Positions 11,959 through 24,428 of a stretch of DNA of 64,000 bases are shown piece by piece; positions within the stretch are counted from its first letter, which is position 1; each line of letters starts with the position of its first letter. This DNA comes from Neoconidiobolus thromboides FSU 785 (Eukaryota > Entomophthoromycota > Entomophthoromycetes > Entomophthorales > Neoconidiobolaceae). The position numbers and the translations under genes were made by a program. The notes beneath the pieces were generated by a model. The model was not told the DNA's origin and did not search any database. It worked only from the letters and a program-made list of their open reading frames with translations. The stretch lies in assembly GCA_025603075.1 (NCBI GenBank), contig MU626258.1:135457-199456 (forward strand). Reading direction: 5' to 3'.

Positions 11959-13479
11959 ATGAAGGACGCCTATCGCTCAGTACAAAATAATCGAAGAGAG
12001 AATTTATCCTTTTTTCAACGATTTAAATGGTGGATTATAGCAGCATTAAGTTTTATAGTAATATTAGTTATTGTACTAGTAGTTGTATTTGTAGCTGTTT
12101 TACCAAACCAAAATAAATCCAGTGGAACTGGAAATGTAGATAGTTCAGGATTAGTTCAAAAACCAGATCTTTCAGTATTTCCAAAAGATTTAAAGGTAGA
12201 TGATACAGCACAAGCTAATAAATATGTTCCACCTCTTAATGAACCATTTCCATATGGTACAGAAATGAAAATTCGAGGAGTTAATTTAGGTGGTTGGTTA
12301 GTACCTGAGCCCTTTATTGTCCCATCTATATTTGAAGATCATATTGATGAAGAGGTTGTTGATGAATGGACTTTGTGTGAGAAAATTGGTAAGAAAAAAT
12401 GTAGTGAACGTTTATTAAAACATTATGAAACTTGGGTTACCGAAGAAGATATTAAAACAATTCGAGATGCTGGTTTAAATCATGTACGTATTCCTATTGG
12501 TTACTGGCAACTTGATATTAAAGATAATGAACCATTTATTTATGGTGGTTGGGATTATTTATTAAAAGGGATTGAATGGTGTAGAAAATATGGATTAAGA
12601 GTGATGATTGATTTTCATGGTGCTCCAGGTTCCCAAAATGGATGGAATCATTCAGGTAGACTTGGTGATATTCGATTTTTAAATAAGAATCTTACCGAAT
12701 CTCCACAACATGTTGAGCGTTTTATGAAAATTGTATTAGATGTAGTCAAGTACTTTGATAAAGATGAGTATAGAAATATTGTTACTCAAATTGGTGTGCT
12801 TAATGAACCTGCTGTCTATAAGACAGATCAAAATCTTACTTTAGAATTCTATAAAAAGAGTTATGAAGAAATCCGCAAAATTAATGGTAATAGAAAAAAT
12901 AACCCCTTATTAATTTACCATGAGGGTTTTCTCGGTCCATCTAAATGGGAAGGTAAACTTCCAGCGGATCAATTTCCACGTGTTGTTTTAGATTCCCATA
13001 ATTATATTATCTTTGATCGTGGTCTTATCGTTAAACCATTAGATGAAATTGGTAACTTCCCATGTACTGCTTGGGTAAATGACTTCCAAAAGAGTTCCAA
13101 GAATTTTGGATGGACAATGTGTGGGGAATTTTCCGTTGCATCCAATGATTGTGGTAAATGGTTAAATGGGATTGGATTAGGTGCACGATATGAAGGTACC
13201 TATGAAGTAAAAACTCCAGCTTGCAAAGATTGTACATGTAAAGATGTGGATGATTATACTAAATTCACAAGTAAACATAAAACTTTCTTAGCGCAATTTG
13301 CTCAAAAACAAATGGATGCATTTGAAAATGGAATTGGTTGGTACTTTTGGAACTTTAAAACAGAGAATCATATTAATCCGCATTGGGATTACTTCCTTGG
13401 TTTAAAAGAAGGTTGGATGCCAAAAGATGCTAATAATCGTCAATATGGCTGTCCCCCTCCTGAAAAAAAGCAAAATTAG
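11959..13479 (+). CDS. Membrane-anchored exo-beta-1,3-glucanase, GH5 (copy 2)
   Basis: An intronless gene of 506 residues and the close paralogue of copy 1. The transmembrane anchor is at about 24-48, very rich in valine and isoleucine. The mature enzyme begins near KIRGVNLGGWLVPEPFI (about 104-120). Catalytic glutamates are E283 (GVLNEPAVYK) and E390 (CGEFSVASNDCG). The cysteine pair near CKDCTCK matches CEQCSC in copy 1. The last 30 residues, with NHINPHWDYFLGLKEGWMPK, are nearly identical to copy 1. Codons here are somewhat less AT-biased than in copy 1. The protein should hydrolyse beta-1,3-glucan outside the plasma membrane or in the secretory path. Confidence 0.94.
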   Translation: MKDAYRSVQNNRRENLSFFQRFKWWIIAALSFIVILVIVLVVVFVAVLPNQNKSSGTGNVDSSGLVQKPDLSVFPKDLKVDDTAQANKYVPPLNEPFPYGTEMKIRGVNLGGWLVPEPFIVPSIFEDHIDEEVVDEWTLCEKIGKKKCSERLLKHYETWVTEEDIKTIRDAGLNHVRIPIGYWQLDIKDNEPFIYGGWDYLLKGIEWCRKYGLRVMIDFHGAPGSQNGWNHSGRLGDIRFLNKNLTESPQHVERFMKIVLDVVKYFDKDEYRNIVTQIGVLNEPAVYKTDQNLTLEFYKKSYEEIRKINGNRKNNPLLIYHEGFLGPSKWEGKLPADQFPRVVLDSHNYIIFDRGLIVKPLDEIGNFPCTAWVNDFQKSSKNFGWTMCGEFSVASNDCGKWLNGIGLGARYEGTYEVKTPACKDCTCKDVDDYTKFTSKHKTFLAQFAQKQMDAFENGIGWYFWNFKTENHINPHWDYFLGLKEGWMPKDANNRQYGCPPPEKKQN

Positions 13480-14201
13480 CACCAATTTTTATATAAGAAC
13501 AAAATTATGATTTAATAAATTTATTACTTTTACCTATATTTCATTAATGAATTTTTAACTTATACAAAGCTACAATATCTAAATATAATTAATAGTAGAT
13601 AATCAGAAGGCCAAAAGTTCTTATAATAAATTTTATTTTTCTATATTTTGAATTAATGTAAATTTTGAACTAGAAATGCAATAGATAAACAATCATCAAT
13701 AATAAAAGTTCTTCAAGTGTTGTATAAAAACTCAGATATAAGCACACTTGTTCTTATTTCCGATCTATTTAGAAATATTTATTTTATGCCCTAAATATTG
13801 TTCATTTCTCAAGTTTAAAAATTGAAATAATTTAGGATAAAATTTTAATGAAAAAAACATCATCTACTGAGTTTACGTGAAGCAGTAACAAATTTTTATG
13901 AGTCTATCAAATGACTATCATGCTAACAAAAATAAATTTCATAAACTACAGAATTCAGATCAATTCGTTTTCCATTCTTTATACAATTTTCCTCCTTTTT
14001 TTACCTCCTCCTCCTATAGCCATTTACTTATCATTCGATTTTTATACTTTTACTTATCCCCAACAATAAACCACTTGGGAGTTTGTCTCCTTTAAAATTT
14101 TTAAAAAAGAAGCCACAGAATCATTCAAAACATCCTTTCATTAAAATATAAGCACATCATATATATGGATAGTAATTTTGATGATTTAATTTTTGATCTT
14201 A
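13480..14201. other. Intergenic stretch with pyrimidine-rich patch
   Basis: No supported gene. At about 13965-14025 the plus strand is rich in T and C (repeated TCC), which could be part of a promoter or a decayed transcript, but nothing identifies it. Confidence 0.5.
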
Positions 14202-14205
14202 ATAT

Positions 14206-14303
14206 GGGGATGTTTTTTTACGTTTGAGGATTTTACTAAGGATTTTTCCGCTCAAATAGTGTTAAAAGGTGGAAAAAGCAATGAAGCCAAAAAAAACACT
14301 CCC
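14206..14303 (+). mobile_element. GGGGATG-family MITE copy 4
   Basis: A 98-bp copy starting GGGGATG and ending CACTCCC, flanked by ATAT on both sides (14202-14205 and 14304-14307). The core reads CTCAAATAGTGTTAAAAGG, with one change in the AGCGCT palindrome. Confidence 0.88.
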
Positions 14304-14307
14304 ATAT

Positions 14308-16329
14308 TTATTTTTATTAACGTTAGTTGTTCAGAAACATCACAAAAAGTGGTTTCAACTTGGGCCATTAGAAAGGAATTAGTAGATATCAGATAAACAC
14401 AATGTACCTATAGGACTTATAAAGTGTCACTCTTTTTATATAATACATACGTAGGCTTCTAATGAGGTTTTTTATAGAATGAATTCTTAATAACTTTTAC
14501 TATTAAAGATACCTATAACATTTTAGTTATATATTTGATCTATGAAATAATAATAAAGACTAACAATCGAATAATTTTATTTTTTAATAAAGGGTTTTAG
14601 ATGAATAAATAGTCTCAATAAAAATTCTTAAATAATTAATAATATTAATTTGAAAAATACAGAAGTTAATTATTAAATATACCATTTTATTAATTTACTA
14701 TGTATAGCAATTTTATTCCTTTGAAACATTCTTTCTATAATATTTAGAAATAACAGACAGTCTAATTATTTTGGGCATTATTGACTAGACTTTAACAAAA
14801 TTAAGTTATATATTGAATTAACTGATACAATTTGAATAGCTAAAAAGGGACTTAAATTACACATAAAAACAGTATCAAAGTCAAGACCAAAAAATGAGTT
14901 AAACTTTATACAACTCATCTTGTTTTTTTCAGATTAAATAAACTAAATGAGATTCATTTTAATAACCTAACGATTATTTTAAAACTAAAAACATTAGTTT
15001 AATGAGTCTTTAGAGGGGAAATCTTCCATTTCTAATAATAAATTACACTTTGTATTATCCATATTTTATTTATTATTTTAAGTATAGAGTTATTAATTTC
15101 AAGATACTTTTCAAATCGAATTAAATTTCTTAATTAGATCAAAAGTGTCTATATTTGTAACACTAAGAACAATTGGTAGTATGGTCTTTTTTTACACAAA
15201 ATCTTTTATTGTCAATAAAAAAAGATGTTATCTAATAGCTATTATTCGTCTATTGTATAACCATCAGACCCTTTAGATGCAAGGAATTGTATAATATTTT
15301 AAACTAAATTAAAACTCGATCTGCAGTTAAATTGAAGAGTAATTAATAAAAATTAATTTCTATTATTCTTAAAATAATTTTTTCAGCCTTAAAGTGCACC
15401 TATTGAAATAATAAATTATTTTTGGAACTCAGAGGTTTGAAAATTTTTACTACAAAACCCCATAGTTAATAGTATGATTGGAATTTAACTTTAAAATATT
15501 TCAAATAGGCTTTAACTTTGAGTTTGTTATTATTGCTAATTTCTGGAAAATTAATGTATTAACTTTATTTCATAAGCCAAAAAATATATATACATTTATT
15601 TAATAATTGAATTAATCACTATTTTACTTTTTTTTAGTTTAATTTTAAACTTTCATTTTAGTTTAATTTCTATTATTCATTGTTATTAACAGATCTTAAT
15701 AATTTATTCTATTTATTAATCGTATTTTTAAGGAAATAAGTATATTTAACCACAGTTTATACTATATTCACTAAAGTGTTTATAGTCAACAGATCTTCTA
15801 TTTTGCTAGAAACTTGGTCTTTGCTCTTAAGTTGTATATTACATGAAAAGTCAAAATTAACTACTTTTCTGTCAACTAATATTTCAAATTGAAATTGTTG
15901 GGAAAAAGCTGATGAATTTAATTGGGGATTACTATTCTAATGAAATAGTAAAACACTAATATTTTATGGAAATAGTAAAATTTTAATTAAAAAAATAAGC
16001 TGGGTAATTTGTACTACTAAAAAATATAAAATGTAAAAAAGGTTTAACATAGTTGAAATTAATAGTGAAGTAAACCCATTCATAAAGATACATCAATGAT
16101 ATAATCTAATATTAGGATCATTTGGACACTATTATACAAATTTAGAATATGTATAGATTTTTAATGTTCCAAATAGACTAATTTATATCACTTAATTTAC
16201 CAGAGAATTTTCTCGGCTTTACATTTTATTCATGAATAATTTGGGACTTAAAGATATAAATGAAAAAAACAACACTGTTTTTTAAATTTTATTTCTTTTT
16301 AAAAAATAATAATCTACTAGTATATAAAA
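14308..16329. other. AT-rich intergenic stretch
   Basis: Two kilobases upstream of the receptor gene. All frames are short; no RNA gene or repeat was recognised. Confidence 0.55.
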
Positions 16330-17247
16330 ATGGAAGAACGTCTATCATACTTAGGGGAAGTACAAGATATATTGCTATCCAATGTGATTATTTTTATAGT
16401 ATCAATAATAGCCATTTTTCTAAATACCTTCTTACTTTTCTTAAACGCTAAAAGGCTGAGGTTTAGCTGGAGATCCGATAAATTGTTGATTTGTTTAATT
16501 TCTGTATTTGATTTGTTAGCTGCTTTATATATTTTTATTTTACAGGTAACTAAATGGAGTACTGGTTTAACATTAAAGGATGATTCTGAGTGGTGTCAAT
16601 CAAGTGCCATTTTCTTTTCTGCTTGTTCATTTTGTGCTTTGCTTTTAACTTCATTATTGTCAGTTGTAAGATATACTGTAATAGTCAAAAGGATACCATT
16701 TGAACCTGTTCTATTATATTTCGTAACTGGTTTTACAATAGTGAGTTCCTTTGCTGTATTTGTTGTAATTTCACAATTACATAATATAATCCCATTTCCA
16801 TCTGGATGGTATTGTCTACCATTGTTGGCTGAAACAAACACATCTTCAATTATTTATGCTATTTATTTAAGTATTGTATTTGTATCCACACTTGTTGTTT
16901 TACCAGTATGCTACTCACTCTTAGCCCTCCATTATAATAAAATAATTGAGGAAGTATATGGTACTAAATCATCTAAACCACCTATTGCTTTAAAGAGAAA
17001 TATAATAAGATTAATAATAATATTAGTGGCTTATTATATTCTCATATTTCCAGAGATGATAAATGTGATGCTTTCAATGGGATTCAAAATCGTAAGAACT
17101 GCTACTTCAGATGGTTTAACACTAACCTTATTATTCGGTACTTCTATTTTAAATCCATTGTTCGCTATGTTTCTACATGATGAGACAAGAGAAGAGTTGT
17201 ATGATTTGGTTGATACAAGTCAAAAATGGTTTCAATTATCTAAATAA
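16330..17247 (+). CDS. Class A (rhodopsin-like) seven-helix receptor
   Basis: An intronless gene of 305 residues with seven hydrophobic helices at about 18-40, 51-73, 92-116, 127-149, 174-200, 222-248 and 262-283. Class A marks are visible: an N in helix 1 (LNTFLL), an aspartate in helix 2 (ISVFDLLAAL, D61), a DRY-like SVVRY at the end of helix 3 (R114), cysteines at 89 and 162 placed to bridge helix 3 and loop 2, a proline in helix 5, and NPLFA in helix 7. The C-terminal tail after helix 7 is short and amphipathic. Such a protein would sense an external ligand and signal through a heterotrimeric G protein. It does not resemble Ste2, Ste3, Gpr1 or carbon-sensing receptors of Dikarya. The aspartate of DRY is replaced by V, so coupling could differ. 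The ligand cannot be inferred. Confidence 0.8.
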   Translation: MEERLSYLGEVQDILLSNVIIFIVSIIAIFLNTFLLFLNAKRLRFSWRSDKLLICLISVFDLLAALYIFILQVTKWSTGLTLKDDSEWCQSSAIFFSACSFCALLLTSLLSVVRYTVIVKRIPFEPVLLYFVTGFTIVSSFAVFVVISQLHNIIPFPSGWYCLPLLAETNTSSIIYAIYLSIVFVSTLVVLPVCYSLLALHYNKIIEEVYGTKSSKPPIALKRNIIRLIIILVAYYILIFPEMINVMLSMGFKIVRTATSDGLTLTLLFGTSILNPLFAMFLHDETREELYDLVDTSQKWFQLSK

Positions 17248-17580
17248 AGTATATCATGATATATATATAATAACATTTTATTGCCTTATAGTATACTTTT
17301 TGCAATAGCTTATTTCGTCCCATTTTACTTCACCAAAATAAATTCGTTTTTAATTCTAATTAAATTTAAATTGATTTAAACTTGTATATTTAATTCTTAT
17401 TTTCAATCACCTGGTTTAACATCGAATCAGCGATTTTCCATACAGAAAATCCTAAAGTGAGATTTTTGGTCAATTAACAATGATATATCATAGCACTATT
17501 TCAATGTATGGATCAAATTTACATGGTTTTTCAGACTTGAATTTTACATAATAGTATCATTTGTAGATGAAACTAAATTT

Positions 17581-17677
17581 GGGGATATATTTTTTTGTTT
17601 AAGAATTTTACTACCAAGTTTTCTACTCAAATAGCGCTTAAAAGATGGAAAAATAATGAAGCCAAAAAAACACTCCC
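17581..17677 (+). mobile_element. GGGGATG-family MITE copy 5
   Basis: A 97-bp copy flanked by ATTT at 17577-17580 and again at 17678-17681. Because ATTT is not its own reverse complement, this shows a direct target duplication rather than an extension of the inverted ends. It lies 330 bp after the receptor stop. Confidence 0.9.
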
Positions 17678-18034
17678 ATTTGTTAAAGTGAGTTCTATAA
17701 AACTGCACAAAAGTAAAAGGTAACTTTCTATATATAGCTCATTTCAATCTGAACCTTGTTTTTTATCAAATCAGATAAAACTTATTTATTGATAGTTAAT
17801 ACATTTGGACATCAGTTTCTAAAATAGTCAAATTTTGAAAATTAATTAATGGAGTTAAAGATTAACAGATTAATTAAATAGAACCTTAATGATAATTTTT
17901 TCTACTTTTAAGTACTCTCGTATGGATCAAATCTGGTTAACATAAGAGCTTTTTATACTTTATATAGATTGCTATTCTTTGTAGTTTCAAAAGATAGAAC
18001 TTTGATACTCGATTTATTACAATTTACATCATAT

Positions 18035-18131
18035 AGGATATATTTTTTTGTTTAGGAATTTCACTAGCAAGTTTTTCTACCTAAATAGTGCTTAAAAACA
18101 GGAAGAAAATAATGAAACCAAAAAAACACCC
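18035..18131 (+). mobile_element. GGGGATG-family MITE copy 6, decayed
   Basis: The interior matches the family (GTTTAGGAATTTCACTAGCA, later GAAAATAATGAAACC). The left end is eroded to AGGATA and the flanking repeat is no longer clear. It lies about 450 bp from copy 5, between the receptor and the 3' end of CLU1. Confidence 0.75.
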
Positions 18132-18534
18132 AAATATGCCATTTTTAATCCAATACTCTTTTATAGCAAAAAATTGCTTTAGTAACTTTTTTTTAAATAT
18201 TTAATATTATATATGACAAAGACTTAAAGGTTATTACAAATATCACTTAAATATCACTTTTTTCAATCAAATGTCTGATTATCTAAATTAAAAATGAATT
18301 TACTATAATTATATTGCGTTATCTAAGATTTTGGTATAACATAATAAAAATGAAAAATGAAAATTCAACTTAAAATATTTAAATTATATCATGTCCACTA
18401 AAGTGAAATTAAATTAAAAGCATCTTATATTGCATATTTTTCAAATTTATATAACAAAGAAAATAGTTTTAAGTTGATGAATAAATCTATTTATTAATTT
18501 AAGTTAATAAAAAACAGCTAGATTTTTTTCTATT

Positions 18535-21500
18535 CTAGTTAGCAGTTACTGGAGGAGTTTTTGATTTTTTCTTTTTTAAATTTTTGTTTTTGTTTTTACC
18601 TGATCCATCGATATATTTGACAAGGTAGTCAACTGGTAAGTGACCTTTGGATCCTCCTTCCTCTTTTTCTTTACTTTCCTTTAATCGTTCTTCTTCTTGC
18701 TTTAATAATGCCTTTTGTTTTTGTACTAATTGACGATATTCAGGGGTCTTTTCAAGCTTCTCTTGACGTGCTGATTTAACCGCATGGAAAGTATATTCTT
18801 GAAGAGCTTGGGTACTGCGAAGGGTAAGGTTCTTATCAGCTCCAAGTACTTTAGTGAATATTTCGTTCGTTGCTTTCTCGAGAGCAATAGCTGTTTTAAA
18901 GTCTCCCTTTTCAGCATAGATACTTGCAAGCGCATGTTGGCTGGATCATGATAAATAAGAATAACTATAAAATAAAAAAATAATTACCATCTAGCAAATT
19001 GGAAATCTTCAGTTCCGACAATAGCTTCAAGTACTTTAAGAGCACGTTGGTAAAAAGAAGTAGCAAGGTCAAGTTGCTTATATTTTTGGAAAATACCGCC
19101 AAGGTTAAACTAAAATAATTAATATATATATATATAATAAACATATGATTCATACGTCAATAAAGGCCATATTAATATTTGGAATGTCATAGATAGTATA
19201 CCATCTGTCTAATGCAAATCTTATATATTTAAGACCTTCATCTGCCCTTCCGAATGATAAAAGGAAGAACCCATATTGAATCTAAAAATATTAATATTAA
19301 CATATAAGGTCATGAAAGATAATTACATAAGATTGAATAGTTTCTGGATGATCAATTCCTAAAGAACGTTCACATATTATCAATGATTTCTTTTGATACT
19401 CTTCTGCTTGCGCTGTATTATCCATTATTGAGTGAACGCTAGCGATATTTGCATAACAGTGAGCAGTATCTGGGTGAATGGTTCCGAAAATTTGCTCAAA
19501 AAAGTTAATCGATTCAGTCATGTGTTCTAAACCAAGTGGACGATGACCATCGTTAAATATATTGCGTCCACCTTCAAGGATATCTTCAGGATAAGTTGGA
19601 GGTATTAAAGTATGCTTAAGTTTGGGTACAACTGCAACAACATCTGATTCTTTGAAAATTGGTTCAGTAGGAGATGAGGCCCCATTTGTTACTGGAGTTT
19701 GCTTTGGTTGGCCGTTTAAAGTGAAATCTCTTGCATTGAGCTGAATACCCATTACTAAACATATTTCACGTAATAAGGTTCTTTTAGATATATCGTGGAA
19801 TTGTTCAGTGGTAGCCTTGTATCTAAATCTTGTAGAAATGATATTTAAAATGGTTTCTAATAAAGATTTTTGCTCAAGTTTTTGATACAAGTAATCTTCA
19901 CCGTTTATCTTTTTTTGTTTAGATGGTTCTGGTTGTACAGGTGAGAATAATAAGTTTAAGAATGTAGAGATACAATCGCCAACTAAAGTCAATGGTACTT
20001 CTGAAAGAGCTTTACGGAAAACGTGTTTGATGGCACGAACAAACATTTCAATAATAAACAATTGTTTAGCAACTTTACAGCGTGCATTTTCAGATTCACC
20101 AAGCATAGTACATATTTTACCAATATATCTGATGTTAATACCTTTAGAATGTAAGTATTTTGTTAATGCATTACTATCAGATAATATTAAACTATCGGAA
20201 ATATCTGTTATTAAGCTTGAGATTTCAACATTAAGGATGTAATTTGATGCTTCACGAACAACTTCCTCATCAGCCTTAACCTTTTCTGCAAACTTTCCTT
20301 CACGTGCAATAGGAAGATCAGTAAAAACATCGGGGTTGAAGTTAAGTTTATACTCTTTTCTTAATTCTTCTTCACGTTGTAATCTCTCTTCAAAGGTTTC
20401 TTTTAATTCAGCTTGATCAACTTCGCCTTTTTCATTCTTCTTGACTACAATTTCATCTAGTTTTTCTTTTTTATAGATTGAAAATTTGTGTTCCCAGAAG
20501 CGTGCAAGTAATTCAGGTCTCAGTAAGGTAAGGGAATGAGGGTATTCGTTAAATATATCCTTTTCTTTAGTAGCAGTTTCTTGGAAAGAAATGTCAACAG
20601 GGAAAAGACGATGGAGATCAACAAGATAATGTCTTCCTTCAGTGCCCAATATGCCCTTAGTATCAACTGAGAGATTAAGCTCTATTTCTTGATCATTCTC
20701 TAAAACAGTATGTGGGGCAAGGTGAAGCTTTTCTGAAACTTGGGATGCAAGTTCGTGAAATTTTTCGTCTGTAATAATACCTTTTTCTGAACCTGTGGCA
20801 CCATATCGAATCATCTCATGCATACGGAAAAGACCAGGAATAATAGCTTGAACGATATAACGCTCACCTCTATAATCAATAATAACTGAACCAAATACAT
20901 AAAGGTCTTTTAAACCTAAAGAGTTCAATATCTTAACACCTTGAATGTCCTTACTAGTAGCAACATAGGCAGCTTCATCACCACCATAGGAGTCAAATTG
21001 TTCAGTAGAATCATAAGGTCTTGTGATGAAAAGATTATTTAATGCCCACATATAGCCTTCTGGACCATCAGTAGGGTTTAAAGGCATTAAATTGCCTTCT
21101 GAAACTAAAACGATGGCTTGAATAGCTGATTCATAAAAATCAGAATAAGTTTTTGATAAAGCACGGTCACGGAGTGATTTTTCTTGTAGTGAATTATATG
21201 GTAACTCTGTAAGTACTTGGATCTCTTCGTTCCAATCTCTCAAACCTTCAGCAGCTTCTGTCCCCTTTGAAAGATATGGCTCGGTAGTGCGGGAAATATC
21301 ATAAGTGTGGGATTGGGGAGTGACTAGCCAAGGATATATAATATTTTGAGTGTTAGCGGGTATAGCTTGCATAATTTCAGAAGAAAGGAGTATTTGTTGA
21401 ATTTTGGATAATCCAGAACGGAATTGAGGTGAGAGTTTTTGCAATAAATGTACTAAAGAGTGGGCTTGATTACTGTGAGCTGGAGCCTTTGGGGTTGGGT

Positions 21501-22528
21501 CAAAATGTTCAGTTGTTGAGTTATTAACGTAAAAACCTTCAGTATTTGATGTAATTTCATAGGTTTTACCCTCTAAAGTGGTAATAGCAAGGTAAAAGAA
21601 GTCGCCTAAAATTTTTTAGTTATTATCCAAATATTAATCAATGTATATACCTTTTAATTTACGAGTAGGTGGCACTGGGCACCAGCCAGAGAAATCAAAT
21701 AGTTTCAAACATTTAGGAGCAGTTGGTGGAGGACAAACCGGTAAATGTGTATCAAGTGAAATATAAGGATGTTCAAAATCATAATCAACAAATGCGTGAG
21801 CGGTCAAAGTAGTAGGTGCCTTGGATTCTTTACTTTCCTTTTTCTTTGATTTCTTCTTTTGGGATCCTTTATTAAAATTAGACAACGTTGTTTTTCTTGG
21901 CAAAAAAAATTACCTGGTACAATACTTTGAAAGCAGGTAGCGTTTTCATCATAACCCAATTTTGCTCCTGATTTTTGATAGCACAATAGCAATTCTTTGA
22001 GTCTCATAATATGAAGTCTGGCCTCACGATCAGTATAAGTATCTATTATTAAATTAATACAAAAAAATATAGAATCTTAATTGTTATACCTTGCTTTAAA
22101 TAAATTTCAGGATTTTCCTTAAGACCTTCAATAGTCGAAATTTCTTGATAATCTTCTAATCTCTTACCATTATGCTCCATATAAAAGCATGAGAAATAAT
22201 AAGTGAAAGGGTTTTCACTTATATTTTGGCGTAAATCAGTTGTATTATCAGTAAGGGCTACCTAGAAATAACAGTGAATATTACTTAAATCATGATTGCT
22301 ATGCTTTCTTACCCTAACTTTAATCTTGTGTGGCTCATGAGGTAAAATAACGGTTAACTGTAAGATATCTATTTAAACAATAATTCAACAAATCCGTTTT
22401 TAAACATTAAGCTTTTTACCTATTGAGGCTTCTTCATTGTTAAATTCTTGGTCTACTTCCTCGTTTTTCACAACGCTTGGGTTTACTTCCAAGTTTTTTG
22501 GGTCTTGCTCAACCTTTTCAATTGACAT
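18535..22528 (-). CDS. CLU1: Clustered mitochondria protein (CLU1/CLUH/TIF31)
   Basis: A large multi-exon gene (about ten short introns) from MSIEKVEQDPKNLEV at 22528 to KTPPVTAN at the stop near 18535, giving roughly 1,150-1,200 residues. In order it shows the ubiquitin-like CLU N-terminal region (DILQLTVILPHEPHKIKVR), the GSKIP-like block (CLKLFDFSGWCPVPP then FFYLAITTLEGKTYEITS), the central Clu domain (RDWNEEIQVLTELP, HYLVDLHRLFPVD), the eIF3-p135-like region and TPR repeats (HPDTAHCYANIASVH, HPETIQSY). It ends in a lysine-rich tail. The protein binds mRNAs for mitochondrial proteins in the cytosol and controls mitochondrial distribution. The C-terminal TPR part is cut by at least three introns. 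An apparent frame change near 21905 disappears if a 47-nt intron with branch-like CTAAT is removed. Confidence 0.92.
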
Positions 22529-23768
22529 TCTACCACACTTGATTAGGAATTTGTTCGAAAGTAAAATTTCTAAAATGTTTTTTGTGCTTACTTTAAATTT
22601 CTAAAATAAATTGATTATAATGAATTATAATTGTAGTCCTTTAGAACCTATTCTATTTTCTAAACTCTCTTTTTTTAAAATAAAATAAGAGCTAATTTAG
22701 TTACGCAACTATATAAGTCCCTTTGAGTTTGGTAATTTTTGATTTTTTTAAATTCAATCCAAACTTATGATTGGCTGGAGATGCTTTCCCGATCTTCTTT
22801 AATTTTTATTAACCACAGCTTCTAATTGGTATAGCACTTTTGGGGCTTGTTCTAAGAAATTTATCCAATAAAATTGGTTATAAGCATTGTTAAAAAAGCT
22901 AGTAATAGTTTATTACTTAAAGTCAATAAGTTTTACCCTTCCGGGAAAACATGATTCTTAATACATGAAGGCCAGTGTTGGGATTGAAGTCACTTTGGGC
23001 TATTATAGTCCACCTGAAGCTTGGTTTTTAATCCTTATTTTGTACTTTGCACTTTAGGATATTTTCTTGTACCGTTATTTACTAGTTTTGTTTTTATTAA
23101 AGTAGACGGGCATTAAAAAATTAAGGGTTTAATTCCAATCAAATGTACTTAGAATATCAAAACATCGCATTTGAAATTTACTTTCAAAAATAGGAGCTAA
23201 ATTCTTAGTGAAATGAATTTGAGTTTAAATTATTGCTGCCAATAATTTTAAAAGATCATATTTAGACAGTATTTTAATTTATGTTACAAAAAAAATATTA
23301 AGTATAATGAACTTAGTTTAAAGCTTTATCAAATTTTCTTGGTTATCAAGGGATTTAATCCTAGCTTTTAACCTATTGTAATATTATAATCTACTATATC
23401 TTTATTATAAAAGAAACTAAATGGGATGTTAAAAATAAATCTAGTTTTTAGCTATCTATATTAGTTTGTGCTCTATCGTGCTTAAAACTAATTAGATGAT
23501 GCTAATGAAATGAATTCACATTGAACTTTACAATAAAAAAACATGGAATCGACTATGTAAATATGAAATACTTTGAATTCAATATATGCTTTATTGTAAT
23601 TCCAAACTTTGCTTTCGATTGAAATCATTAAAATGATACATGTTCAACTATTTTCATTAAAATCAATATAAAAAGCGATAATTTGAAACAGTTGTGTTCT
23701 TACATTATTATTTAATTTAAAAAGCTGCTCTGATCCATTTTTATTTTGACTCTTTAACAAAGTATAGT
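22529..23768. other. Intergenic stretch upstream of CLU1
   Basis: About 1.2 kb holding the CLU1 promoter and the 3' region of the Tudor gene. No other gene or repeat is recognised. Confidence 0.55.
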
Positions 23769-24428
23769 CTATTTTTTTGCGAACTTATGTTTTTCTTTTT
23801 GCGCAAACTGCGTCATTGGTTTCCCACTATTGATGACCCCCACTTTTGAATTGGGATTATCCGCTGTTGAAAACATGGATTTTTGACTTACCGCCCGATT
23901 TTTAATACTCTTTTTGTTACTGAATTTCAACCAAGCATCCTGTTTTTTCTTTTGCTCTACCTCCATTTTTGATGGGCCCTCTGATTTTGGTACAATCTTT
24001 CTTTTTTTTTTCTTCTTACGTTCTTCATCATTCTCATTACTTGGCTCTGGCCTGTTGGCTTGTGGAACAAATACTTTCAAATCTTCCGGGCTATATACTT
24101 CCACATTATTATAACCTACAAATATAACTGAATATTTGACCTCCCCACTTTCATTCGATTTTGCTGATACCACTGCTTCATAAAATTCTCCATCCTCTGC
24201 CCATTTAGCTAAACAGTGGTCCCCAATCTCAAACTTTGGTACCGCTTTTTTACTTTCTGTTTTTTTAACATTACTAGTTTGAGCGTCCAATACGCTTTTA
24301 GTCAGTGAAATTAACTCAATCAGGTCTTTTTTCAAATTTTCTAACTCTGGATTATCTGGATCCTTCGAGATTGCCAAGTTTACTTGTTCTAGTTGAATAT
24401 TATAGGATTCTAACTCTTCTGGTGTCAT
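23769..24428 (-). CDS. SPF30/SMNDC1-like Tudor splicing factor
   Basis: An intronless gene of 219 residues. A helical N-terminus (1-50, LEQVNLAISKDPDNPELENL) is followed by a Tudor domain at about 66-121, with FEIGDHCLAKWAEDGEFYEA and VIFVGYNNVEVYSPEDL. A basic lysine-rich segment lies at about 136-145. The C-terminal third, with KKQDAWLKF and KSMFSTADNPNSKVGV, matches the conserved end of SMNDC1/SPF30. The family binds symmetric dimethyl-arginine on Sm proteins and is needed for spliceosome maturation in the nucleus. The length is close to animal SPF30 (238). The gene is divergent from MED21 with 485 bp between starts. Confidence 0.9.
   Translation of the reverse strand: MTPEELESYNIQLEQVNLAISKDPDNPELENLKKDLIELISLTKSVLDAQTSNVKKTESKKAVPKFEIGDHCLAKWAEDGEFYEAVVSAKSNESGEVKYSVIFVGYNNVEVYSPEDLKVFVPQANRPEPSNENDEERKKKKKRKIVPKSEGPSKMEVEQKKKQDAWLKFSNKKSIKNRAVSQKSMFSTADNPNSKVGVINSGKPMTQFAQKEKHKFAKK

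Noticed and set aside
14193-14396. 67-codon open frame
   Set aside because: It lies almost wholly within a MITE copy and has no protein-like composition.
21862-21910. Apparent frameshift in CLU1 at a run of eight T
   Set aside because: A 47-nt GT-AG intron starting right after the CCAG and ending AAAG, with a CTAAT branch-like site, restores the frame. No sequencing error or programmed frameshift is needed.
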